A stretch of DNA of 43,340 nucleotides from Intoshia linei. Its lineage: Eukaryota; Orthonectida; Rhopaluridae. The stretch is from positions 1-43,340 of the forward strand of contig LWCA01000183.1 in assembly GCA_001642005.1 (NCBI GenBank). The letters run 5' to 3'. Below, piece after piece: positions 23,036-32,868 of the stretch. The notes below the pieces were generated by a model. It saw only the letters and a list, made by a program, of their open reading frames with translations. It was not told where the DNA came from and did no database searches. The translations under genes and the position numbers were made by a program. Within the stretch, counting starts at the first letter, position 1. Every line of letters begins with the position of its first letter.

Positions 23036-24648
23036 ATGAAACTAACGTACACATTAATGAACCCATTTATAAAAAAAAGGTTTTCTGTAACAGAGAAGAA
23101 TATCAAAAAATTATACAACGTATATATAAAACGACCAATTCTAAACAGCAGAATATATGATTCGAAAATATTATCTAATTTTATAAGTATCAATAGAATT
23201 GATAAACCAGCAGGTATATTTAACATTTCATAACATCATTTAAATTAGGATTTCATTTATTATATATACCTTGTACATGGGGAATTGCTATGATGGCTGA
23301 AAATCACACTTTATGTGATATAAAATTACTATCTCTATTAGGAATTGGAGCATTTTTAATGAGAGGTTCCGGTTGTATCATTAATGATATTTGGGATGTC
23401 GATGTTGACAGTCAAGTAATATAATTTTTGATAATTTTATATTTATTAGGTTTCTAGAACTAAAAACCGCCCATTAGCATCTAAAAATATGCAAATTTCC
23501 ACTGCCGTTTTAATTCTGTTACCTCAATTGGCAATATCTGCATTTATTTTATCTTGTTTCAATGAATCAGCGTTTTATAATAGAATATATAGTTTTATAA
23601 TCTTATACATTTAGTATTATTTCTGGTGTTATGGCCGTGGCTTTGGTAATAAATTACCCGTTAATGAAAAGATTTATACCTGTACCACAATTATTTTTGG
23701 GTATTTTTTTTGTATCAAAATTAATGACCCACTAATTTTTATCGTATCTAAAATGTACAATATACGTAAATACAATGTATATTATACATGTGGTTAATCT
23801 ATCCTAGATTTTTACGGTAATAACAAAAATTGATCGGTACAGAATATTTTCAAAAAATATATAACGGGGTATAAATTATCACATATAAATTGTATTGGTA
23901 AATTTAATTAACAAAAAACCCACCACACTGAGGAACGGTGTACCCACGGTAGCGACAAATTGTGAACTAAAGATAAAAATGTGAATATTATTTGGTCGAT
24001 TAATAAAATTTAATTAAAATGTGACGTAAATAAATATTGTCTAAAATGGGACTTGATATTACTCGCAAAATAGTTTATCTATCCAATAAAAATAAATCTG
24101 ATTACTGTTCGATGACTTCTTTAAACTGTTAATTTAGGATTTACTTTTAATTATGGAATAATAATGGGTGCATTGGCAGTCAATCCAGAAATTAAAACTC
24201 TATTGTTAATATTACCTTTATACCTTGGATCTGTATTCTGGACTGTTCTTTATGATTCTATTTATGGGTTTCAGGTAAAAAATGTTAATGAAACGTAATA
24301 TAACATTTAGGACATGAAATATGATAAAAAGATTGGAATGAAATCAAGTTCAATATTATTTGAACATAATTATAAAACAATTTTTAAAATATGTATCGGT
24401 ATATGTGCAAGTGGTATGATTACTACAGGACTGTTGATGAATATTGGAATATCATATTATATTTCTGTGATTTTATTTATTATACATTTGCTCAATCAGG
24501 TAAATCAAATATTATGATATTACATGGTATATTATAGACTACGAGATTAAACTTAAATGATACCTCAGATATGATGAAAATTTTTAAATCAAACTCACAT
24601 ATTGGATATATCATGTTGGCTGGAATAATATGTGGAAAATTTTTATAA
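23036..24648 (+). CDS. COQ2: 4-hydroxybenzoate polyprenyltransferase, mitochondrial (COQ2)
   Basis: COQ2 attaches the polyprenyl tail to 4-hydroxybenzoate in the inner mitochondrial membrane, the second stage of ubiquinone synthesis. Exons are 23036-23213, 23249-23415, 23450-23571, 23615-23700, 24138-24274, 24311-24499 and 24538-24648, giving 329 residues (family about 330-420). The N-terminus is basic and Ser/Asn-rich, fitting a mitochondrial presequence; ATG 23057 is an alternative start. Family signatures in order: INRIDKPAG, LLYIPCTWGIA, the first Asp motif NDIWDVDVD (105-113), the SRTKNRPLAS block, NYPLMKR, and the second Asp motif DSIYGFQDMKYD (224-235). Hydrophobic membrane segments alternate throughout. 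Five introns are 34-43 nt and one is 437 nt. The gene converges on syntaxin-5, 142 bp away. Confidence 0.95.
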
Positions 24649-24723
24649 ACATAAGCATTTCACCAAATTTAAAACAGTTAAACTTTAATTTAATCAAGTT
24701 AATGTTAAAAGCATTAGACTTGA

Positions 24724-24729
24724 AATAAA
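24724..24729 (+). terminator. Candidate COQ2 poly(A) signal
   Basis: AATAAA, 76 nt after the COQ2 stop, in the short convergent gap with syntaxin-5. ATTAAA on the opposite strand at 24774-24769, 17 nt past the syntaxin-5 stop, is the matching candidate for that gene. Confidence 0.4.
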
Positions 24730-24790
24730 TAAGTACACATGTATAAGTATCAAAGTAAAATATATATTTTTAATTTGAATGGTTGGTGTT

Positions 24791-27700
24791 TTATAAAAAG
24801 AATATCAAGAAAATGACAACAAATAAAAAAAGTATTGCAAATACTTTAAACATTAGCCATCTATTTGCAGATATCGTTCTAAAATATTTGAGTAATTCAG
24901 CATAAGCTGCTTCAATTTGTGTATGTGTATCTTCTACTTGCATATCAATTCTAGATATATAAATTAAGTGTTTCTATGAAATCGTTCACAAAAATCAGAA
25001 AAGTATTATTTCATGATTGATTATGTACCTAATGGGTGGCTATTCATTACTGAATATAAACTATTATCTAAATCAATGTCGGTGAACCTTCTCTACTAAT
25101 CAGACACATTTTATTTACCATTTTTAAAGTTGTTGTAATCAATAAAAATGTATATTTATACGATGTTTTATTTTATAAACATTTATAAAATTATATATTT
25201 TATGAAACATTAAAAATATATTATTAAATATATCTATATATCTGAAAAAATTAGGAACCGTCGTTTAATGTCACATTGTTAGTTAAAAAATAAAGTAAAT
25301 TGCATATTTTTGAAAAAATTAAATGAATGAAATACCTATCTACCATTTCTTCTTGCTCTTTAACTAGAGTACACAATTCAGTAAAAATTCCACCCAGTTC
25401 TACAATAGTTTCCTCAATATTCTGCATATCTTTATTTCTTGACTCATAATATGCACTCTGAAAATATTGAATAATATAAATGATCCATAATACATCTGAA
25501 TTTTTAACTAATGTTTGTTGGTCCAATTCATTTCCCATTTCAATGACTAAATCATTAGCCATATTACTACGATGAGGTCTATTTTTCCTAAGTAAAATTG
25601 ATTCTCCTTTAATGGATGAAGAATACGTTTCTTCGCATCCATATTGTCGTCGACGCAATTGGTTACATTTTAAATTCTTAAAAATTAAGTTTAATTAAAT
25701 TAAATGTCATACCTCAGTACGAATTTGTAAAACATTTTTAAAGTCACTTGAAACATTTGCTAGTTTACTCTAAAATAAAAAAAATTGATTTTAACAAAAT
25801 AATTAAACCTGTAAACCAACTACAACAGTTTTTGAATGTTTTTCGAAATTAGAACCTTTTTTAGAAATATCTTTAGTCTGCATTTAGTTGATTAAGAAAA
25901 TAAAATTGTTACATTGTACAATTTGGAAATATTTTGGTTCATATTTTCAATGTCCTTTCTTATTTCGTAAGTAAAGGTTTCAATTTGGTCGGAATGATCA
26001 TCATATATTGATTTAGATTTGGCAACTAAATATTTGAGTCAATCAAGTATAAGAACATAAGGTTTTCTCATTCATACATTACATGAATCATTATAATTAT
26101 CGTCATGATTGAAGTATTAAATTTACGTAAAGTGAGTTCCTGAAGTTTAGACATGGTTTCACAAAGCATTTTGGTAATATTTCGTGCGGCAATATTAAAT
26201 GGTATATTATTATTATTATTCGGTTTAGTGTTCTTTATATTCAACGTCTAAACATATATTCTTACTTGTATAATATGCTTTGTTTGTCCGTGTGTTATCG
26301 TTTATTTCAATAACCACCAGCCTTAGAATTTTATAAAGTTCACATTTCAATTACAGTTTTTTCCGAGAATGTTCGCAAACTTAATTTCAACCTTCCCAAC
26401 TCACATCTTACCGGTCAAAAACCCCAATTATCCTTTTTTTTGAAAATCAAACGAGTTGGAGAATTTAAAAAAATATATACACTGATACGGATTTTAAAAT
26501 CATAAACATTATCATAAAATTAAATTTAAAAAAATTATATCTTTAGGGCCAAATTACCATTCTTTTTTTAATGAAAACAGCCCTAGAATTTCAAAAAATT
26601 TACACGTAGTACAGTTGCATCCTGTTAACACACAGAAAATTTAAATCCGAATAAGTGACGACTTCACGGTCAAAAAAGCATTTTAATATTCATATTAATT
26701 TTTTTTTTGAAATATTTTATTAAAACAAAAAATGTGAAATAATTAACGGTCCGTTACGGATATTTTTCAAATATTTGGATTAAATTGAAAATGTAAATAT
26801 TGATCCTACAATTTCAAAAAAAATGTGCATTGAAAGTCTACACATTTCCAATAAAGAAATATGGGTGAAAATCTATATAATTCATTCCTTCGCAATTTTT
26901 AAATTTCAAATTCTCATTTTTAAAACATTTTGAATAAAATTTAAATATAAACTAAAACAACTTTGTTAATATCATTTTTATATTCATTACAATCCTTTGC
27001 AATTTTAATAAAATTTGACTAAAATATGTTTATAAAGTGAAGATTCGGTTAATTATTGATACATAATTGGTATTTTTAAGTATTTATTAAATTTATTATT
27101 GGTACTGAATATATCATCACATTGAAAATGACAAAATAGGTTTTTATAAATTTATTTTTTCTGGAATTTATGCTATTTATGACAATTTTTAATAAAAATG
27201 AATTAATAATAAAAATATTTATAAATAACTAATTAATAATGAAAATCTGGCTTAAAAACAAAATATAAACTAAAAAATTAAATAAATGTGATTCTTCAAT
27301 TGAAAATACATTTTTAATTCTTGGTAGGCGATAACTTGACCACCCATTAAGATAAGCACTATCAAAAAATATTTTATGGGTCTGCAAAAATATTTTTTGG
27401 GCATAATGGTTAGTTCTTTTCTAAGTGTGGGAATCACTGATATTAAGCCGTATCATTTTTTAAAATTATTTTTGAATATTTATAGATTTTATTTTTATCT
27501 AATTGTATATTTTTAATCCAGTAATTTAACTACATACTAGCACTGGATAATCAATTTTAAATGTGTGTAACGCTTCCAATTCAATTTTCAGTAGAATAAA
27601 TAATTACTTATAATCAAATATATGTCCAAATTGTTTAAAAATTGACCAATATTTTCATCCCCTACAGATAATTACTAATGTTATTGTTATATAAATATTA

Positions 27701-28186
27701 ATACTTGTATTAGGTTTTTATTTAGGCTCAATTTGGGTCTCGAAAAGTCAAAATTATAACTATAAAAAAAGATTTTTGAAAAAACGTTTCGGTAAGAAGC
27801 AAGCAAAATTCATACTAACTGGTAGAAATATTAATTAGGATTTGCAAACAAAGATAAGTGAAACATTATTACTGTTATATGGTTCATGTGACCAAAAAAG
27901 ATGGCAAATACTGTATAAAAATAATGATTTAACTTTGCAGAACCAAACACAAAAAATGAATTTCACGACACTTAACAATGTTTATAAATAATATTACTTG
28001 GGTTTGTTTTGTATTTTTGACAATTTGTAAAAATTCCTTAGTACGATTTTGAGTTTCATAGGTAAATAAGTTGGATTGGTCGGATATTGACAAAGACGCA
28101 TTACTTTTGGTATGTCGCGAAAATTGTGTATTTTTACTATAAACATCACTAGATATTGACTGATTGCTTTCTGTAAAATTCGACAT
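24791..28186 (-). CDS. STX5: Syntaxin-5, Golgi Qa-SNARE
   Basis: Syntaxin-5 is the Qa-SNARE for ER-to-Golgi and intra-Golgi fusion. Exons on the minus strand are 28186-27998, 26247-26127, 26025-25913, 25877-25809, 25769-25713, 25676-25494, 25457-25336 and 24950-24791, giving 337 residues, close to the 355-residue long form. The N-terminal NRTKEFLQIVKN matches the conserved start of the Habc part, followed by LAKSKSIYDDHSDQIETFTY and SKLANVSSDFKNVLQIRTEN. The SNARE motif (about 250-305) has MQNIEETIVELGGIFTEL with the zero-layer Gln at 279 (VKEQEE), then RIDMQVEDTHTQIEAA, the ANRWL juxtamembrane piece and a C-terminal membrane anchor (about 321-337). The intron at 25458-25493 is 36 nt without an in-frame stop. 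It shares a 99-bp head-to-head promoter with the Rag GTPase gene. Confidence 0.95.
26248..27997 (-). other. 1.75-kb first intron of syntaxin-5
   Basis: GT donor after KQTQ at 27997 and AG acceptor at 26249-26248, phase 0 on both sides. An inverted copy of the dispersed repeat occupies about 26420-26900. The rest (about 26950-27990) is A+T-rich with no recognised element or nested gene. Confidence 0.75.
26420..26900 (-). repeat. Inverted copy of the dispersed repeat in STX5 intron 1
   Basis: The reverse complement matches the 3540-3900 unit: TAGATTTTCACCCATATTTC, ATTTTTGAATAAATTC-like filler, GGATCAATATTTACATTTTC and GACCGTGAAGTCGTCACTTA (plus-strand TAAGTGACGACTTCACGGTC-like at about 26650). 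A short CAAAAACCCCAATTATCC motif at 26416 also recurs elsewhere in the window. Confidence 0.65.
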
Positions 28187-28285
28187 ATGGTAAAATAAAC
28201 GATCAAATGTTAATATAAAACGTAATATAATTAGTAAAACGTAACATTATTTTTTAGTTTCTAAAGTTATAGTTCAAATTGAGAA
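28187..28285. promoter_or_regulatory. 99-bp bidirectional promoter, STX5 / RRAGC
   Basis: Only 99 bp separate the two divergent start codons, so the core promoter must be shared or overlapping. Two copies of AAAACGTAA lie at 28217-28225 and 28236-28244, 19 bp apart in the same orientation; ACGT is the core of sites bound by CREB/CREB3-type bZIP factors. A TTTTTTAG acceptor-like site at 28251-28257 lies 28 nt upstream of the RagC ATG. No TATA box stands out from the background. Confidence 0.5.
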
Positions 28286-30658
28286 ATGGAAAAAAATCAT
28301 AAATACAAAAATATAAAATTTAAACCATTTACCAAAATGGATCATTTTAAGAACTTGTTCTTGAATGTGAATCCAAGTATCTACAAAATTTATATATTTG
28401 GATCTCGCAGGTTGAATTTTTTGTCATATATTTATACCATAGATCCGGTAAATCATCAATATTCAGATTTATGTTTGATGATTATTCTCTTACTATTCCG
28501 GGTGGACTAGAACATAATCCTGATAATGTGTATATTTCTAGTAATAAAATTATGAGTTTAAATGTATTTATTTTAGTCCTAAATAATCATTGGTTTAAGG
28601 ATATTCAAGTTTATGATTTTCCGGTTAAATTTGATATTAAAGAAGACAGATTCAAAAGTTATTTACCAGAGTTTTTTGATAAAGTTTTGGCCATTATTTT
28701 TGTGATTGATGCCCAGGTGTCTTTAATTTTTGATTTTTTAAAATTTATTTAGGATGCTGTGCAAAATTCATTACACCAATTTAACAAATTTTTTGAAATT
28801 GTTAATCGGCAAAACTCTCATATATATTATGTCATTTTTGCACATAAAAGTGATGGATTGAATGACACCCAAAAACTTGACGTTTTAAGGTGTATAAATG
28901 CCAATGAATCAAAGTATAGCGATAACGTTACACAGTTTCTTACTACACTATATGATATTTCTGTTAGAGAGGGTAAATTAGAAAAATTTTGTTTTCATTT
29001 TGTTTAGCTTTTAGTTTACTTATTCAAAGAATTTTAAAAATAGTTCCAGAAATTGAGAGTATACTCAATTTTTTTGTGTCTGTAATTTTTATTTATATAA
29101 TGATAAACATTTTTCTAAAATTCTAAATGATTTTGCCTTTTTTTTGGTTGATAAATTAAAATAATTTAATGTTTAATGTAAATTTGCACATACAGTACAG
29201 TATTTTCTCTCTAGTTCGACGAATTTTTCACACCTTGTCTCGTTATAATAACCTTTTCCAAAAAATTATAACGTACAGGATTTTCAAACTATTTATAAGC
29301 TAATTGTACACAGAATATTGTATTTAAATTTTTTTGCTCTTATTATTTTCTTATGGCTTATCTAGCATTTATTTTAGTATTCTTTTTTGAAAAGTGTTTA
29401 CTTATGTGATATAAATAGCAAAATATTTTTTTCTTTTTATTCCAACACATTGAGCAATGTTGATCAAATGTCGTATGATATGTCTTGTAAGGTTATTACC
29501 TTACTTAAAAATACCTCTGAAGGTTATAATAAGGAGAGGTATTTTATTAATTGATATAGTTTACATCAGGGATGCCAAACCTGTCGACCCCATATGATTT
29601 TCTAGTCGATCGCCAAAATTAAAAAATTAGAATTAATTTTTTATTTATTAATAATAATCTTCATTAAAATGATAGCTATTTAATATTGATATAAATAATT
29701 TATTTTTAATATTGTTAAAGTATCAATAAATGCGATGTAACTTATTTAAATCGTTATCTAATAAATAAATTAGTCCATTATTTCTTAAACAAAGTTTTGC
29801 TGATAATTTTCAAATATACAACTAAAGTTGCTTGAAATTATTCCGAATTTTATTTTTTATGTAATCTACGATGACACAAAAAACATTTACTTAAACTTTT
29901 TTTTGGATTCCGCAAGGCGATTGTTTTTAAATACATTTTTCTAGTCAATGTATTTTAAAGTCGATCTCATCAAAAAAAGGTTCGGCACTCCTGCTTTACA
30001 TAATTCAAAGGGTTTATAATGATTGATGAATATTTATATTTTAGAGTTAAAAACGATATATCTGTTTCAGTGTTAATGGGAGAAGAAAGGATATTTTGCA
30101 AAACAATGAATTCTTCACTTTGTTGTGTGGTAATTAGATCTTAAATAAATTCGTCTACTTAAATTCAACCATTTTTACTAAACATCGAAATTTACCAACA
30201 CTTAAGAAAAAATCCTAGTTTTACTAGCCCTAAAAAAAATACAATGTTACCAACCCCAAAAGGAAAAATCCATTTTACTAAAATGTAATTATCTTTATCC
30301 TTATTGAATTAAAAAAGTGTATATTTTATTTTATGTTGGTACATTTGATTTTTGTAAAAATGGTTGGGTTTAAGAACATAAAAAATCTTTTTCAATTACT
30401 GAAAATCACAAGTTATATATTTTTTTATTATTATCATAAAGCTTTCTCATATTATATTAACTTTTATGTGTATATTATTTTATTTTAGATAAAACATACG
30501 GATGACGGTGCAAACGAACGTAATTTTTTTAATTTTGAATGTCTTGTATTTTACTTTTAGCTATAATTGAATATAATCTAAATATAATATTTAAAGCCCT
30601 TCAACAATTGATTCACAAATATAAATCGGAAAATATTGTTATGTATAAAACATTTTAA
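28286..30658 (+). CDS. RRAGC/D: Rag small GTPase, RagC/RagD type
   Basis: RagC/D pairs with RagA/B on the lysosome to recruit TORC1 when amino acids are plentiful. Exons are 28286-28410, 28443-28716, 28753-28972, 29008-29081, 29378-29538, 30045-30129, 30489-30519 and 30561-30658, giving 355 residues (usual about 400; the N-terminus is shorter). The P-loop GSRRSGKSSI (39-48) is split by a 32-nt intron. YISSNKI fits switch I. DFPV (100-103) replaces the usual DFPG. FVIDAQ and HKSD (164-167) match the Rag forms of these boxes. The C-terminal roadblock domain is present: VYLCDINSKIF, VDQMSYDMSCKV, then IIEYNLNIIFKALQQLI. Within exon 2, 28543-28599 could hide a further small intron. A hAT MITE fills the 506-nt intron. 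Confidence 0.92.
29567..29993. mobile_element. hAT-type MITE inside a RRAGC intron
   Basis: About 427 bp. The left end is CAGGGATGCCAAACC and the reverse complement of the right end is CAGGAGTGCCGAACC. Flanking 8-mers GTTTACAT and CTTTACAT differ at one base. TCGACC and GTCGATC motifs recur near the two ends. It makes up nearly all of the 506-nt intron 29539-30044, leaving about 71 nt without it and one target copy. Confidence 0.85.
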
Positions 30659-32822
30659 GTAAATATTATTTTTTTAGTCATTTTAATGCATTAACACTGT
30701 CCTAAACGGTCCCGCTAATGGAGATTCCATTGGAGACTAATGTTAAACAATGAAATGCATTAAATACAGTGGGGATCACAAAATGTACACATATACGGCC
30801 CTTTACAAAATTTGTATGAATTTATGTAATTTCTCAACTATTCAAAAGTAAAACTACACAAAAAATGTGTAGTTTTTATAATTTTGATACATAATGCATT
30901 AAAATATAATCTCAAAATTTACATTATATCTCAAATATTGGCGATATATGGCCAGATTAAAATTGTACACCCCTATAGACAACTGTTTTTGGTTCCACTA
31001 CCCCAGTTGTTGCAGGTTCGAATAGTACGGTCATTTAAAAATATTTATTTTTTAGACTCAAAGGAAACATGAAAAAATTAAATTTTTTTTTATTAGATTC
31101 GTAAAATCGTGTTTTTCAAAAAAATATTGGAAAAAGGGGATTTTTCCATTAAGGTTGGAAGAATTGAATTTTTTGTTTTGGATTAGGAAGTTGTTTATAA
31201 GATTTGGTGAAATCGTGTTTTCAAAAAAAAATGGGTAAAATTTGATTTTTCTATTACCATTTGAAGGGGTATTTTGTAGTAAATTTTATTAATGGTGGTA
31301 TAAAAGTGACATTTTTTAAATAATAATGTAGCAGTCGTCTAGGCTTTGGGATAAATTCCCAACATCTGACCACTCTGTAATAAATATTAAACATTCTCAT
31401 ATCCCATCCATTTTTTAATTCAGTATTTGAAACATTTATCGGTGTTATTTTTTGTTGGATTAAAAAAAATTCGCTCGTCATGCGGCCTCCCTATCCACTC
31501 TCTTAACTATCTTGCATCATTTTGATTTTTAAAAAAAAATATCCTAATGTGGATTTTCTTGAATACTTTTATTACAAATGGTACATTCTATAAAAGATGT
31601 ATTTGTAATAACATTTTGTCATTTTCAAGGCGGGAAGCAGATTTCTTTCGTTCGAAATATTAGAAAAATTATGATTTAAATCAGGATTCCTAGACTTTTT
31701 TCACAGCGGACCGGTAATAAACTATAAAATCTTAAACCAAATTAATTTAACTTATTTGCATCGCTACTAAATTACTTCAAAATTTCCAAAAAACTTTTGC
31801 ACAACTTTTAAATTTTTATTTATTTGACAAGTATGCCATAAATTTCAGACAGATCGTTGCTTTCGATGACAAGTGCTTCTTAACCTGTTTTGATTTGCAC
31901 CTTCAAACGGTAAATTTTTCAATTGTCAATAATTACCTCTATCAATAAACAGCCAATTAATTATTAATTTATTCAACAGTGCTTAAATGTGGGTCCACAT
32001 AAAAAATATAATACTAAAGTCAAAACGTAAAAAGGAAAAGTTTAATTAATCCCTGGGTTAATATTAATTTATCGTTTCCACGGAAAAAATATACACAATA
32101 AGAAAAACTTGTGACCATAACATGGTAAAAAACATTATTTCCGAATGTGTAAATTTTGAATATTATCCAACCCCTTTTGTATGTTGCAGACCGTCAAAAT
32201 AACAAAATTTTAAATTTTGACTTACTATTTAAAGTTTGGGAAATAAAATGTATTCTAAATTTAAGTTTAAAATCAATGTGGTTCTTAACAGTTGGCAAAT
32301 CTCTATATCCTATTTTTTGGGAATACACATCATTTTATATACTGTATACATGTATTCTAAGCTGATGGACGGTTCATAAGCGCTGATTCAAAATACAATA
32401 ATGGTAATGTTCCCATTTTAATGATAATGTTTTTGTTGCTTTTCATATAAAAGTGAATCAAATATGGGAGTGATTTTTCGTGACTCGAATATCGCACGCT
32501 TATCTGGTTTTTTACGTTCGTTAGTGAAAGATAATAACATACTAGAGTTTAAACTAGTGGTTCTTAAACTTCACAGACCCCTTCAAAATATTTCGAATCA
32601 CTTCAGACTAATGATTTTGATAATGAATACTATGCGAAGAGATCAATTTTTTGTAAAAAAGTTTAAATATTTTATTTTTAAAATGTACCATATTTAAGTT
32701 TTTACCAGAATTGTAATATTAGAAATAATCTCGAAACATAAAAAATTTAAATCCATAATGAAAGAATTTAACAAAACACACATTTATGATGCGAATTTTT
32801 ATTTCCATATATAAATAACATT
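30659..32822. other. Intergenic between RRAGC and CREB3L
   Basis: No gene is supported; RRAGC and CREB3L converge on this stretch. Two hAT-like ends are visible: near 31684 (CAGGATTCCTAGACTT, then GCGGACCGG) and near 32556 (TAGTGGTTCTTAAACTT, then AGACCCC), similar to the end at about 1418. I could not find their partners. ATTAAA at 30759-30764 may be the RRAGC poly(A) signal. The minus frame 31481-31254 and plus frames at 32156 and 32464 match nothing I know. Confidence 0.4.
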
Positions 32823-32828
32823 TTTATT
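32823..32828 (-). terminator. Candidate CREB3L poly(A) signal
   Basis: AATAAA on the minus strand, about 41 nt past the TAG stop of the bZIP gene. Confidence 0.4.
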
Positions 32829-32868
32829 AAAAAAATAAAATTTCTTAACAATATCTACATAACTTGTT

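Noticed and set aside
28390..28510. A Rag GTPase with a destroyed P-loop (frame read straight through after GSRR)
   Set aside because: Removing a 32-nt intron (28411-28442) restores GSRRSGKSSI in phase, so the P-loop is intact.
30955..31045. Possible tRNA (GGTTCGAAT box)
   Set aside because: No matching A-box, acceptor stem or anticodon arm can be drawn around it.
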